In this document: positions 1-7,576 of the stretch, piece by piece
Layout: every line of letters begins with the position of its first letter
Numbering within the stretch: the stretch's first letter is position 1
Source: Sphingopyxis sp.
GTDB lineage: Bacteria; Pseudomonadota; Alphaproteobacteria; Sphingomonadales; Sphingomonadaceae
Reading direction: 5' to 3'
Length of the DNA stretch: 64,000 nt
NCBI RefSeq assembly: GCF_016793825.1
Contig: NZ_JAEULM010000046.1
Location: 1 to 64,000 of the forward strand
Program-made: the position numbers and the translations under genes
Notes under the pieces: generated by a model
Told to the model about the DNA's origin: nothing
What the model saw: only the letters and a program-made list of their open reading frames with translations
Database searches by the model: none

Positions 1-66
1 CACATGATCCTCTAGGCTGAAGCTGTAGAACAGCGCCTCCTGCATCACCGTTCGCTCGCCCATCAT
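1..66 (-). mobile_element. transposase gene, 5' end only (IS1182/IS5-like)
   Basis: On the minus strand an open frame starts at 66 (a second ATG is at 63) and runs off the left edge of the window. The 22 visible residues, beginning MMGERTVMQEALFY and continuing FSLEDHV, match my memory of the N-terminus of transposases common in sphingomonads, where the start reads MMG...ALFY.FSLE.HVP. A purine-rich stretch (GGGAGACAG) sits just before the start. The rest of the element lies outside the window, so completeness cannot be judged. The element's outer end may lie near 121-150, where a TTTTTCAACAG motif occurs. The family name is from memory of the N-terminal motif only. Confidence 0.6.
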
Positions 67-173
67 CAGCTGTCTCCCGATAACACGACAACTGAATCAT
101 TCCTCGCGCCTAACTGCAAGCGGGAGTTTTTCAACAGAATAGGGTGGAAAGCAGACGAACAGCAACCTAACTT

Positions 174-635
174 ATGCAGATGCTTGAAAAGCCCTTCTGC
201 TATTTGGCAGTCGCGTGGTTCGCGTTGGCTGGTTGCGCTGAGTCCGATTCACTGACACCGCCAACACCGCCACTACTTCGAAATATCAGCGCGACTGGTG
301 GATGGTGGAATGCCGGCTGCCCGCCAAGAGATGCGACTGAGGCGCGGCTTTATGAGCCTTCCGAGGAGGCGCTTTCGCCCGAACTCATGCAACGGCTGAC
401 ACGCCAGTTTCCAGAAGGCAGCGATGCAAATCGGCTGGTGCAAACCCTTAAGGAGCAGGGCTTCGACTTCCATAGTCCTTGTAAAGGCTTGCCGGCGATC
501 CACCTCAGCGAATTCCGGCAAAGCGGGGGCCAGCTATTTGGGCCCTATCCGATTTGGGCGCAGGTCGCATGGGAGCAGGATGATGCGGAGCGAATAATGT
601 GGATTAAAGGGACTGTCGCTTTCACGGGGCCATGA
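174..635 (+). CDS. small putative lipoprotein, function unknown
   Basis: A 153-residue protein with a hydrophobic N-terminal segment (residues 9-20) ending in LAGC, which fits a lipobox with Cys21 as the lipidated residue. The mature part is short, proline-rich at first, and has several Trp, Cys and Gly residues but no domain I recognise. There is no convincing ribosome binding site; a second ATG lies two codons downstream at 180. Base composition is visibly less GC-rich than the ribosomal genes next door. It lies directly beside a transposon edge and is followed by a repeat block, so it may be a transferred or orphan gene. Confidence 0.55.
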   Translation: MQMLEKPFCYLAVAWFALAGCAESDSLTPPTPPLLRNISATGGWWNAGCPPRDATEARLYEPSEEALSPELMQRLTRQFPEGSDANRLVQTLKEQGFDFHSPCKGLPAIHLSEFRQSGGQLFGPYPIWAQVAWEQDDAERIMWIKGTVAFTGP

Positions 636-724
636 GCCAACGTCCACAATCGGTCGATTGCCGTCAATGCATCCGGATCGGCGGCGAATGGTATGAACGG
701 GGTAGTACGCGGCCTTTTCACCTT

Positions 725-797
725 CGTCATCCCGGACTTGATCCGGAATCCATTTCCGTAGCGCTGCTGTGGATCCCGGATCAAGTCCGGGATGACG
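725..797. repeat. inverted repeat, REP-like, CGTCATCCCGGACTTGATCC type
   Basis: The arms at 725-752 and 770-797 are reverse complements over 28 bases with one mismatch; the outer 22 bases (725-746 and 776-797) are perfect. The loop is 17 bases. The outer motif CGTCATCCC...GGGATGACG recurs at 53931-53958, so it belongs to a repeat family in this genome. It would form a very stable hairpin on either strand. Confidence 0.85.
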
Positions 798-805
798 ACA
801 AGGAA

Positions 806-945
806 TATCCTCCCTGCGGCGGAGCCGTGGGGAGGGGGACCGCCGCGAAGCGGTGGTGGAGGGGCGACGACGGTGCGCCATTAGCCCCTCCGTCAGCGCT
901 ATACGCTGCCACCTCCCCATCGCTCCGCGACAGGGGGGATCAAAG
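806..945. repeat. mosaic of CCTCCC/GGGAGG palindromic units
   Basis: The block alternates CCTCCC and GGGGAGGGG tracts around GC-rich loops. It includes a GCCGCGAAGCGGTGGTGGAG unit and a later CCACCTCCCC arm that can pair with it. Such mosaics are common between genes of sphingomonads and related alphaproteobacteria. No coding function is apparent. Confidence 0.5.
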
Positions 946-996
946 GGCAACTATCGGTCGAAAGCGAACATTCCTGCGGCTAAATCCACCGTAACG

Positions 997-1030
997 AAAA
1001 GGGCCGCGCTTCCATCCGGAAACGCGGCCC
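997..1030 (-). terminator. rho-independent terminator of the rpsF-rpsR-rplI operon
   Basis: GGGCCGCG (1001-1008) pairs with CGCGGCCC (1023-1030) around a 14-base loop. Read on the minus strand the stem is followed at once by TTTTCG, as expected for an intrinsic terminator. It lies about 28 bases past the rplI stop. Confidence 0.85.
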
Positions 1031-1057
1031 TCCTCGATAGGGTTTGCCCAAGGAAGC

Positions 1058-1690
1058 TCAGGCTTCTTCGGCTTCGTCCGATGCAGCCGGAGCGTCTTCG
1101 GCGGCCACTTCCGACGGGGGAGTGGCGTCTTCGAATTCGTCTTCGCTGTCGGGTTCCAGAGCGGTCGCAACAGCCTCTGCCTGTTCTTCTTCGAACATGG
1201 CGGCAATGACGTCGATGCCCTGCTTCTGCATTTCGGCTTCGTCCGGCGAGCGCGCCACGTTGACCGCGACGGTGATCGTCACTTCGGGGTGCAGCTTCAC
1301 CTTGACGTCGAACAGGCCAAGCGACTTGATCGGGCGTTCAAGCTCGACCATCGACTTGGACACGCCCGCTGCGCCGTCTTCGACGAGAGCGTCGACGATG
1401 TCGCGCACCGAGACCGAGCCGTAAAGCTGGCCGGTGTTCGACGCCTGACGGATCAGGACGACCTGCTTGCCGTCGATGTCCTTGGCGCGCCCTTCCGCAT
1501 CGGTGCGGCGTTCGGCGTTGTCGGCTTCGATCTTCGAGCGGTTCGCTTCGAACAGCTTGCGATTGGTGTCGTTCGCGCGCAGCGCCTTGTTGTTGGGCAA
1601 CAGGAAGTTGCGGGCAAAGCCGTTCTTGACGGTGACGACGTCGCCGATACCGCCCAGTTTCTCGATACGTTCGAGCAGGATGATTTCCAT
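1058..1690 (-). CDS. rplI: 50S ribosomal protein L9
   Basis: L9 binds 23S rRNA near the base of the L1 stalk in the large subunit. The N-terminal domain is clear (residues 1-45: MEIILLERIEKLGG then GDVV.VK.GFARN.L.P). The linker helix and C-terminal domain follow to about residue 150. The protein is 210 residues, roughly 60 longer than E. coli L9; the extra tail is rich in Glu, Asp and Ala, a feature I associate with sphingomonad L9. It is the last gene of the rpsF-rpsR-rplI operon and is followed by an intrinsic terminator. The gap to rpsR is 13 bases and contains an AAGGAGG-type ribosome binding site. Confidence 0.97.
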   Translation of the reverse strand: MEIILLERIEKLGGIGDVVTVKNGFARNFLLPNNKALRANDTNRKLFEANRSKIEADNAERRTDAEGRAKDIDGKQVVLIRQASNTGQLYGSVSVRDIVDALVEDGAAGVSKSMVELERPIKSLGLFDVKVKLHPEVTITVAVNVARSPDEAEMQKQGIDVIAAMFEEEQAEAVATALEPDSEDEFEDATPPSEVAAEDAPAASDEAEEA

Positions 1691-1703
1691 CGGTCCGCCC
1701 TCC

Positions 1704-1928
1704 TTACTTCACAATGTAGGGGAGCAGGCCGATGTGGCGCGAGCGCTTGATCGCCTTTGCCAGCTCACGCTGCTTCTTGGTGGACACCGCGGTGATCCGC
1801 GACGGGACGATCTTGCCACGCTCCGACAGGTAACCCTGGAGCAGACGGACGTCCTTGTAATCGATGACCGGTGCGTCCTTCTGGCTGAAGGGGCAGGTCT
1901 TGCGGCGGCGGAAAAAGGGTCGTGCCAT
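1704..1928 (-). CDS. rpsR: 30S ribosomal protein S18
   Basis: A 74-residue small-subunit protein that pairs with S6 on the platform of the 30S subunit. It begins [15 protein letters not shown], typical of the family, followed by the conserved IDYKDV..L and [19 protein letters not shown] motifs and an ending ..LLPY. Length is normal. It lies 11 bases downstream of rpsF and 13 bases upstream of rplI in the same operon. Its partner S6 is encoded immediately before it, so a S6:S18 complex could feed back on the leader hairpin at 2402-2428. Confidence 0.97.
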   Translation of the reverse strand: MARPFFRRRKTCPFSQKDAPVIDYKDVRLLQGYLSERGKIVPSRITAVSTKKQRELAKAIKRSRHIGLLPYIVK

Positions 1929-1939
1929 GGTCGTTATCC

Positions 1940-2305
1940 TTATTCTTCGCCGTCGCGGTCACGGCCGCGGCCGCCCCGACGTTCCTGCTTGCGCATCATC
2001 ACCGACGGACCCTTTTCGAGTTCGTCCACCTTGATGGTGAGCCAACGGATGATATCTTCGTTGATCGCGGCCTGACGCTCGATCTCGGCGATGGCTTCGC
2101 CCGACACTTCGGCCGAGAGCATCACATAATGACCCTTGCGGTTCTTCGCGATCTTGTAGGCAAGCTGCTTCAGGCCCCAGGTTTCGGTCTTGTGAACCTG
2201 GCCCTTGAACTCGCCGATGATGTTGGTGACGGTTTCCGCCAGCGCATCGACCTGAGCCTGGCTCAGGTCCTGACGCGCGATAAAGACATGCTCGTAAAAC
2301 GGCAT
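1940..2305 (-). CDS. rpsF: 30S ribosomal protein S6
   Basis: A 121-residue S6 protein. It starts [15 protein letters not shown], contains the family core [23 protein letters not shown], and ends with a basic glycine-rich tail ([14 protein letters not shown]). S6 binds 16S rRNA together with S18. First gene of the operon. The start has an AAGGA ribosome binding site about 9 bases upstream on the minus strand. The leader between the predicted promoter (2440-2467) and the start holds a probable autoregulatory hairpin. Confidence 0.97.
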   Translation of the reverse strand: MPFYEHVFIARQDLSQAQVDALAETVTNIIGEFKGQVHKTETWGLKQLAYKIAKNRKGHYVMLSAEVSGEAIAEIERQAAINEDIIRWLTIKVDELEKGPSVMMRKQERRGGRGRDRDGEE

Positions 2306-2401
2306 GGTTTGCGTCCTTCGATTTGGCCGATCGCTGATTTCGCGCCGATCGCGAAACCCCTCCGGCTGTCGTCAAGCCTTGCGGATTGCCACAAAGCAAA
2401 C

Positions 2402-2428
2402 GGGGCGAACGGCACAAGGCCTCGCCCC
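2402..2428 (-). promoter_or_regulatory. probable S6:S18-binding leader hairpin of rpsF
   Basis: On the minus strand GGGGCGA (2428-2422) pairs perfectly with TCGCCCC (2408-2402). Inside is a smaller GGC/GCC stem, followed by an unpaired CCG on the 3' side (plus-strand 2410-2412). A hairpin with a bulged CCG in the rpsF leader is the known recognition element for the S6:S18 complex in many bacteria. The hairpin would begin about 5 bases after the predicted transcription start. Covariation was not tested. Confidence 0.5.
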
Positions 2429-2439
2429 GAATGAGCGCG

Positions 2440-2467
2440 CCTATACAGATTCGCGCGCGGAAATCAA
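2440..2467 (-). promoter_or_regulatory. sigma70-type promoter of the rpsF operon
   Basis: On the minus strand TTGATT (2467-2462) and TATAGG (2445-2440) are separated by 16 bases. The predicted start of transcription near 2433 gives a leader of about 130 bases ahead of rpsF. No other good -35/-10 pair is visible nearby. Confidence 0.45.
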
Positions 2468-2543
2468 GCGCAGAACGGAGGCTTTGGCGCTTGTCACTGT
2501 GGCTGCCCGATGAGACATGGTGGCGGGCAAAGGGGAAAACGCG

Positions 2544-2822
2544 ATGATTGAAATTGCCATTTTGATCGGGCTGTTCAGCTGGGGAACGGCCAGCGAGCGG
2601 TTGGGTTTGAAACATTTGGGGGCGGTGCTGGGATTGTCGTGCCTGATGGGTGGTCTTGGCGGCCTGATCGTGGGCGGTGTTGCGGCCGAGCCCTTGACTT
2701 ATGTCTTTTCGATCGGCCTCGAATTGATCCTCCAGTCTGCTACGCTGCTGATCGGTTTCGCGATCGGCTATTTCAGGCATCGCCGGGGCGCCGTCCGCAA
2801 CGCCGATGACATCTTCGGTTGA
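2544..2822 (+). CDS. small inner-membrane protein, function unknown
   Basis: A 92-residue protein made almost wholly of hydrophobic helices: about residues 2-15, 22-45 and 50-73, ending with a short basic cytoplasmic tail (RHRRGAVRN). No family recognised. The ATG at 2544 is preferred because AAAGGGGAA lies 8 bases ahead of it; an upstream in-frame ATG at 2517 has no ribosome binding site and would add nine hydrophilic residues. It is convergent with the Mur-ligase gene, whose stop codon follows immediately (2823), so the two messages end tail to tail. Confidence 0.65.
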   Translation: MIEIAILIGLFSWGTASERLGLKHLGAVLGLSCLMGGLGGLIVGGVAAEPLTYVFSIGLELILQSATLLIGFAIGYFRHRRGAVRNADDIFG

Positions 2823-4199
2823 TCAGAGCCGGGCGAGCAGTTCGCGCCCGAATTCGGTGAGCGTATCGTCGCGTGCGCCGAGGATCAGGATGCGGTCGCC
2901 GGGTTTTGCTTCGTTGAGCATCGCCGCGCCGCATTCGGCGCGGGTGGTCAGGTGGACGGCATCGCTGCCCGCGCCGACGATATCCGCGACCAGCGCTTCG
3001 CTGCCGATGCTGCGGTCGACCGTACCGCCGAAATAGACGGGGTCGCTCACGTACAGCTTGTCGCCGTCGCGCATTCCCTGCGCGAAACTGGCGGCAAGTT
3101 CCCTGCCCATCTGACGGAGCGGACCAAAGCCGTGCGGCTGGAAGAAGAGCAGCGCGCGGCCCGGCAACTCGGCGACGGCGGCCAGCGTCGCCGCGACCTT
3201 GTCGGGATTATGCGCGAAATCGTCGATGACGGTGACGCCGCCTGCTTGCCCGAGCACTTCGTAGCGGCGCGCGAGGCCCGCGAAATCGGCCAGCGCCTCG
3301 ACGGCTTGCGCGACCGGAATGCCCGCCGCGTGCGTGGTCGCGATCGCGGCGAGCGCGTTGGCGGCATTGTGGCGGCCGGGCATGCGGAGATTGACCTTGT
3401 ATCCGGTGCCCTCGGCATGGACTGTGAAGCGGCAGCCGTCGGGCAGGGCCTCGAAGTCGCTGGCGCGAACATCGGCATCTTCGCGAAAGCCAAAGGTCCG
3501 TGCATTGTCGAGCGACAGGAATGGCGTGCTCTCTTCGTCGTCGGCGTTCACGATGGCGACGCGCGCCTTTCGCAGAAAGTCCGCGAACAGGACGTGCAGT
3601 TCCTCGAGGCTCTTGTGGTCGAGGCTGATGTTGGTGACGACCGCGACGTCGGGGCGATAGAGCGCAATCGACCCGTCGCTTTCGTCGACTTCGCTGACGT
3701 AGGTCGCGGCATCCCCGACGAGCGCGCTCGCGAAGGGCATGTCGGCGTTCGCGAAATTGCGCATCACCGCGCCGTTCATCACGGTCGGCCGATGCCCGGT
3801 GCGATCGAGAATCCAGCCGATCATCCCCGTGACGGTCGATTTGCCGCTGGTGCCGCCGACGCCGATCGCGCGATCGGCGTTGTTGAACAGCGCGGCGTTG
3901 AGATCGGCGCGGGTCAGCCGTGTGAGGCCCAGCGCATTCGCGGCGGCGATGTCGGGCACGCTGTCCTCGATCGCCGCTGATGCAACGAGCGTCTGTCCCG
4001 CCGCGACCCCGCTGCCATCCTGTGGAAAGAGCGCGATGCCGCGACTTGCGATCCAGTCGAACTTTTCTGGCGTCCGCCCCTGGTCGCGGCTGCGATCGGA
4101 CCCCGCGACTGCCGCGCCGCGCGCCGCGACGATCATCGCGAGCGGCAGCATCCCCGACCCGCCGATGCCGCAGAAGAAATAGGATTTGTTTTCCGACAT
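2823..4199 (-). CDS. Mur ligase family protein, MurC/Mpl-like
   Basis: A 458-residue ATP-dependent Mur ligase, the length typical of Mpl. Residues 8-18 form the N-terminal nucleotide-binding loop (FCGIGGSGM). The ATP loop is GVGGTSGKST at 113-122, with Ser where MurC and Mpl usually have His-Gly. Central motifs SEVDESDGS and TNISLDHKS follow, then the C-terminal FDDFAHNPDKV (usually HHP). True murC is at 24027 in the dcw cluster, so this paralogue may be Mpl, which attaches recycled tripeptide to UDP-MurNAc. It is divergent from an LD-carboxypeptidase gene, another recycling function. Exact substrate is inferred. Confidence 0.7.
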   Translation of the reverse strand: MSENKSYFFCGIGGSGMLPLAMIVAARGAAVAGSDRSRDQGRTPEKFDWIASRGIALFPQDGSGVAAGQTLVASAAIEDSVPDIAAANALGLTRLTRADLNAALFNNADRAIGVGGTSGKSTVTGMIGWILDRTGHRPTVMNGAVMRNFANADMPFASALVGDAATYVSEVDESDGSIALYRPDVAVVTNISLDHKSLEELHVLFADFLRKARVAIVNADDEESTPFLSLDNARTFGFREDADVRASDFEALPDGCRFTVHAEGTGYKVNLRMPGRHNAANALAAIATTHAAGIPVAQAVEALADFAGLARRYEVLGQAGGVTVIDDFAHNPDKVAATLAAVAELPGRALLFFQPHGFGPLRQMGRELAASFAQGMRDGDKLYVSDPVYFGGTVDRSIGSEALVADIVGAGSDAVHLTTRAECGAAMLNEAKPGDRILILGARDDTLTEFGRELLARL

Positions 4200-4278
4200 G
4201 GCGCCGCGTTATGGCCTTGACGAAGGGTTTGCAACAAGGGCGGCACTCCCTTTCCCGTTTGGCCCGCGTTCAATCCCG

Positions 4279-4354
4279 TTCGTGTCGAGCGCAGTCGAGA
4301 CACCCCGCGGGATTGCGCCATGATGACGGGTGTCTCGACTGCGCTCGACACGAA
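4279..4354. repeat. perfect 26-bp inverted repeat (GTGTCGAGCGCAGTCGAGAC type)
   Basis: The arm at 4279-4304 is the exact reverse complement of the arm at 4329-4354, with a 24-base loop. It lies between the divergent Mur ligase and LD-carboxypeptidase genes, ending 8 bases before the latter's ribosome binding site. The core is one I associate with sphingomonad intergenic repeats. It could block or attenuate read-through in either direction. Confidence 0.85.
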
Positions 4355-4373
4355 TGGAATCAGGGGTCGGCTC

Positions 4374-5201
4374 ATGCGTATCGGGATCGTTGCTCCCTCC
4401 ACTCCTATCCTCCCCGACGACGCCGAGGGGCTGCGCGCGATCGCGGCGATCGGCTATCCCGATGTCGAGCTTGTCTTCGACGAACAATGTTTCGCGGTTC
4501 ATGGCCATTTCGCGGGCGAGGACGGGCATCGCTTCGCCGCGCTCGTCGAAATGGCGAACCGTCCCGACATCGACGCGGTCTGGTTCGCGCGCGGCGGCTA
4601 TGGGGCGTGCCGGATTGCCGAAGAAGCCGTGGCGGCGATGACCGACGCGGCGCGGGGCAAGGCTTTCCTCGGCTATTCGGATCAGGGCAATTTATTGGGA
4701 TGCCTCTACCGCGACGGCTTCGATCATGTCGCGCATGGTCCGATGGTTGCCGATATCCGGCGGGAGGGTGGAGACGCGGCGGTGATGCGCGCGCTCGACT
4801 GGCTGGTCGCACGCGATCCGGCGTCATGCGAACCCGGCTTGATTCATGGCGCCCGCCACGCGGCCTTCAACCTGATGACGCTGTCGATGCTGCTCGGCAC
4901 GCCGCTGGAACCCGACCTTGCGGGGCATGTGCTGCTGGTCGAGGAGGTCAGCGAATATCTCTACGCCTTCGACCGCGCTTTCTTTCACGTCGCGACCTGT
5001 CTGGCGCCGCGCGGTCTTGCCGGTATCCGTCTGGGGCGGGTCAGCGACGTCCCCGAAAACGACAGGCCGTTCGGCATGGAAGCCGAAGAGATCGCGCAGG
5101 AGTGGTGCGCACGCGCCGGTATTCCCTGGCTCGGCCGCGCCGATATCGGCCATGACGCGGCGAACAAGGTCGTACCCTTCGGCTTGCATCGCGCCGGGTG
5201 A
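4374..5201 (+). CDS. ldcA: LD-carboxypeptidase, peptidase family S66
   Basis: A 275-residue cytoplasmic serine peptidase of the S66 family, which removes the terminal D-Ala from recycled tetrapeptide muropeptides. The fold-specific triad is visible: Ser102 in GYSDQGNLL, Glu190 in LLVEEVSEYLYAFDR, and His260 in ADIGHDAANKVVPFG. The N-terminal IGIVAPS and the RGGYG motif at 73-77 are also typical. The ATG at 4374 is chosen because AGGGG lies 7 bases upstream; an earlier in-frame ATG at 4320 would start inside the inverted repeat. Some S66 members cleave other substrates such as microcin peptides, but the neighbouring Mpl-like ligase supports cell-wall recycling. Confidence 0.85.
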   Translation: MRIGIVAPSTPILPDDAEGLRAIAAIGYPDVELVFDEQCFAVHGHFAGEDGHRFAALVEMANRPDIDAVWFARGGYGACRIAEEAVAAMTDAARGKAFLGYSDQGNLLGCLYRDGFDHVAHGPMVADIRREGGDAAVMRALDWLVARDPASCEPGLIHGARHAAFNLMTLSMLLGTPLEPDLAGHVLLVEEVSEYLYAFDRAFFHVATCLAPRGLAGIRLGRVSDVPENDRPFGMEAEEIAQEWCARAGIPWLGRADIGHDAANKVVPFGLHRAG

Positions 5202-5245
5202 GGCAATAGTCGCGGGGGCGACAAATCACACCAAGGGGACGCAAT

Positions 5246-6184
5246 ATGCGCGCATTCATCTTTCCGGGTCAGGGCAGCCAGGCAGTCGGCATGGGCAAGG
5301 CGCTCGCCGACGCATCGCCGGTCGCGCGCGAAGTGTTTCAGGAGGTGGACGATGCGCTCGGGCAAAAGCTGTTCCTGTTGATGAGCGAAGGTCCGGAGGA
5401 TCAGCTGGTCCTCACCGAAAATGCCCAGCCGGCAATCATGGCGAACGCCATCGCGACACTGCGCGTCCTCGAAAAGGAAGGCGGCGTGACGCTCGCTGCC
5501 ACGGCCGATTATGTCGCGGGCCACAGCCTTGGCGAATATACGGCGCTATGCGCCGCCGGCGCCTTCGACCTCGCGACCACTGGGCGGCTGTTGAAGACGC
5601 GCGGGCAGGCGATGCAGGCGGCGGTGCCGGTCGGCGTCGGCGCGATGGCGGCGCTGCTCGGCGCCGATATCGAGACCGCTCAGAAGCTTGCGGATGCGGC
5701 GGCCGAGGGCGAGGTGTGTACCGTCGCCAACGACAATGATCCGTCGCAGGTCGTGATTTCGGGCCACAAGGGTGCGGTCGAGCGCGCGGTCGCGCTGGTC
5801 AAGGATTTCGGGATCAAGCGCGGCGTGCTGCTGCCCGTCTCGGCGCCGTTCCATTGCCCGCTGATGCAGCCTGCCGCCGATGCGATGGCCGAGGCGCTGG
5901 GCGGCAACCCGCCCGCCGCGCCGCTGGTGCCTGTGGTCGCGAATGTTACGGCGAGCCCCGTCAGCAACGCCGACGCGATCCGCGACCTTCTCGTCCAGCA
6001 GGTCACCGGCCGCGTCCGCTGGCGCGAGAGCGTCGGCGCGATGGAAGATATTGGCGTCACGCATTTTGTCGAATTCGGCGGCAAGGTGCTCTCGCCGATG
6101 GTCAAGCGCAGCGCATCGGGCGAGGTCGAGACGGTCAGCGTGATTTCGATGGATGACATCGAAGGGCTGCTCAAGACGCTTTAA
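5246..6184 (+). CDS. fabD: malonyl-CoA:ACP transacylase
   Basis: FabD moves malonyl from CoA to acyl carrier protein, the committed loading step of type II fatty acid synthesis. The 312-residue protein begins RAFIFPGQGSQAVGMG. The nucleophile is Ser94 in GHSLGEY, the general base is His203 in SAPFHCPLM, and the Gln of GQGSQ forms the oxyanion hole. It is followed after 25 bases by fabG, so the two form a fab operon. An AAGGGGACGC ribosome binding site precedes the start. Confidence 0.97.
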   Translation: MRAFIFPGQGSQAVGMGKALADASPVAREVFQEVDDALGQKLFLLMSEGPEDQLVLTENAQPAIMANAIATLRVLEKEGGVTLAATADYVAGHSLGEYTALCAAGAFDLATTGRLLKTRGQAMQAAVPVGVGAMAALLGADIETAQKLADAAAEGEVCTVANDNDPSQVVISGHKGAVERAVALVKDFGIKRGVLLPVSAPFHCPLMQPAADAMAEALGGNPPAAPLVPVVANVTASPVSNADAIRDLLVQQVTGRVRWRESVGAMEDIGVTHFVEFGGKVLSPMVKRSASGEVETVSVISMDDIEGLLKTL

Positions 6185-6209
6185 GATTCAGATTTCAGGA
6201 GAAATTCAG

Positions 6210-6950
6210 ATGTTCGATCTCACCGGCATGACTGCCCTCGTCACCGGCGCTTCGGGCGGTATCGGTTCGGCTATCGCTCAAGCGCTGGCCGCGCAGGGCG
6301 CTCGTCTCGCGGTGTCGGGGTCCAATGCCGACAAGCTCGCCGCCTTTCGCGATACGCTCGGTGGCGATCATGTCGCGCTGCCGTGCAATCTTGGCGACGC
6401 CGCTGCGGTTGACGCGCTCGTGCCATCGGCGGTCGAGGCGCTCGGCCAGCTCGATATTCTCGTCAACAATGCTGGCGTGACGCGCGACAACCTCATCATG
6501 CGCATGAAGGACGAGGAATGGTCGGACGTCATCCGCATCAACCTCGAAGCCAATTTCCGCCTCGCACGCGCTGCCGCGAAGCCGATGATGAAGGCGCGCT
6601 TCGGCCGCATCATCTCGATCACCAGCGTCGTCGGCGCGACGGGCAATCCGGGGCAGGCCAATTATGCGGCGTCAAAGGCCGGCGTGACGGGCATGACCAA
6701 GGCGCTGGCGCAGGAGCTTGCCAGCCGCGGTGTCACCGCGAACTGTGTCGCGCCGGGTTTCATCGCGACCGCGATGACCGACGACCTGCCGGACGCGCAG
6801 AAGGAAGCCCTCAACCAGCGCATCCCGGCCGGACGTATGGGTGAGGGCAGCGATATCGCCGCAGCCGTCGTCTATCTTGCGTCGAGGGAAGCTGGCTATG
6901 TCACGGGACAGACGTTGCATGTCAACGGCGGGATGGCCATGCTCTCCTGA
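6210..6950 (+). CDS. fabG: 3-oxoacyl-ACP reductase
   Basis: FabG reduces 3-ketoacyl-ACP with NADPH in fatty acid elongation. The 246-residue short-chain dehydrogenase shows the cofactor motif TGASGGIG (12-19), NNAG (86-89), catalytic Ser139, and YAASK with Tyr152 and Lys156. The C-terminal HVNGGMAM is the FabG signature. The start at 6210 has CAGGAGAAATTCAG directly upstream; an in-frame start at 6153 inside fabD is rejected. acpP, which often follows fabG, is not here: the next gene is an unrelated secreted protein. Confidence 0.96.
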   Translation: MFDLTGMTALVTGASGGIGSAIAQALAAQGARLAVSGSNADKLAAFRDTLGGDHVALPCNLGDAAAVDALVPSAVEALGQLDILVNNAGVTRDNLIMRMKDEEWSDVIRINLEANFRLARAAAKPMMKARFGRIISITSVVGATGNPGQANYAASKAGVTGMTKALAQELASRGVTANCVAPGFIATAMTDDLPDAQKEALNQRIPAGRMGEGSDIAAAVVYLASREAGYVTGQTLHVNGGMAMLS

Positions 6951-6985
6951 GGGTCGGTTTTACCGAGGGCGGAAGGATTCGTTTG

Positions 6986-7525
6986 ATGATCAGGACTTTA
7001 ATGGCCGGAGCGGCGCTTGCGCTGGCGTCGGCACCTGGGGCCGTGCTGGCGCAGGAGGGCGCCAAGTTCGATTGTGCGGTTTCGGCCGCCCCGTCCGATT
7101 TCAAGGCGAAGATCGGGCTGGCAATGACTGGCGAAGGCGACGAGGCGACCCGCGATGCGCTGTTCGCGCAGCTTGGCACGATTGTCGACGGGTGCCTTTC
7201 GCGCCATGCGATCGGTGAGGCGAACAAGGGCAACTATTTCGATTACAGCCTCGCACGCATTTCGCGGGAGTGGCTGATCGGCGATATCGCCAAGGCAGGC
7301 CTGTCGGTCGCACCCGTCGACAAGGCGATGGATTTTGGCGCCGGCAAGGCCAATCCGGATCTGACCGACGAGATGTCCGAAGACCAGATCAGTCTGATCG
7401 TTCAGGCCTATATCGCCAGCGGTGTCGATATCGCAAAGATCGACCAGAATGTGTGGGAAAAGGTCGGCGCTTATGCCGCCGCGACGTCGATCTACTGGAA
7501 CAAGCGTCAGACGCTGCCCTTTTGA
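6986..7525 (+). CDS. small secreted protein, function unknown
   Basis: A 179-residue protein with a clear signal peptide (residues 1-22, ending AVLAQ, probable cleavage after VLA). The mature protein is acidic with two cysteines (in FDCAVS and DGCLS) that could form a disulfide in the periplasm. No domain recognised. The ATG at 6986 follows GGGCGGAAGG with a 9-base spacing. It lies 35 bases after fabG on the same strand and may be cotranscribed with it. It ends at a hairpin shared with the convergent TonB receptor gene. Confidence 0.7.
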   Translation: MIRTLMAGAALALASAPGAVLAQEGAKFDCAVSAAPSDFKAKIGLAMTGEGDEATRDALFAQLGTIVDGCLSRHAIGEANKGNYFDYSLARISREWLIGDIAKAGLSVAPVDKAMDFGAGKANPDLTDEMSEDQISLIVQAYIASGVDIAKIDQNVWEKVGAYAAATSIYWNKRQTLPF

Positions 7526-7530
7526 CCGAC

Positions 7531-7560
7531 CGGCCGGGCTCCGAATTCCGGACCCGGCCG
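7531..7560. terminator. hairpin between convergent genes, probable bidirectional terminator
   Basis: CGGCCGGG (7531-7538) pairs with CCCGGCCG (7553-7560) around a 14-base loop. It sits in the 51-base gap between the stop codons of the secreted protein (plus) and the TonB receptor (minus). There is no good T-run on the plus strand. Confidence 0.5.
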
Positions 7561-7576
7561 ATCTTGCGCGGTGGGA

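Larger units (their letters stand above)
636..1000. other. gene-free stretch filled with intergenic repeats
   Basis: No credible gene lies between the lipoprotein and the rplI terminator. Open frames here have no start signal and run through the repeats. The stretch holds a long inverted repeat (725-797) and a second block of CCTCCC/GGGAGG-type hairpins (about 806-945). Confidence 0.6.

Noticed and set aside
632-994. Open frame across the repeat block
   Set aside because: It is read entirely through palindromic repeats, without a start signal or protein-like sequence.
4320-4373. Earlier start for the LD-carboxypeptidase gene
   Set aside because: It lies within the inverted repeat, lacks a ribosome binding site and adds residues absent from the family.
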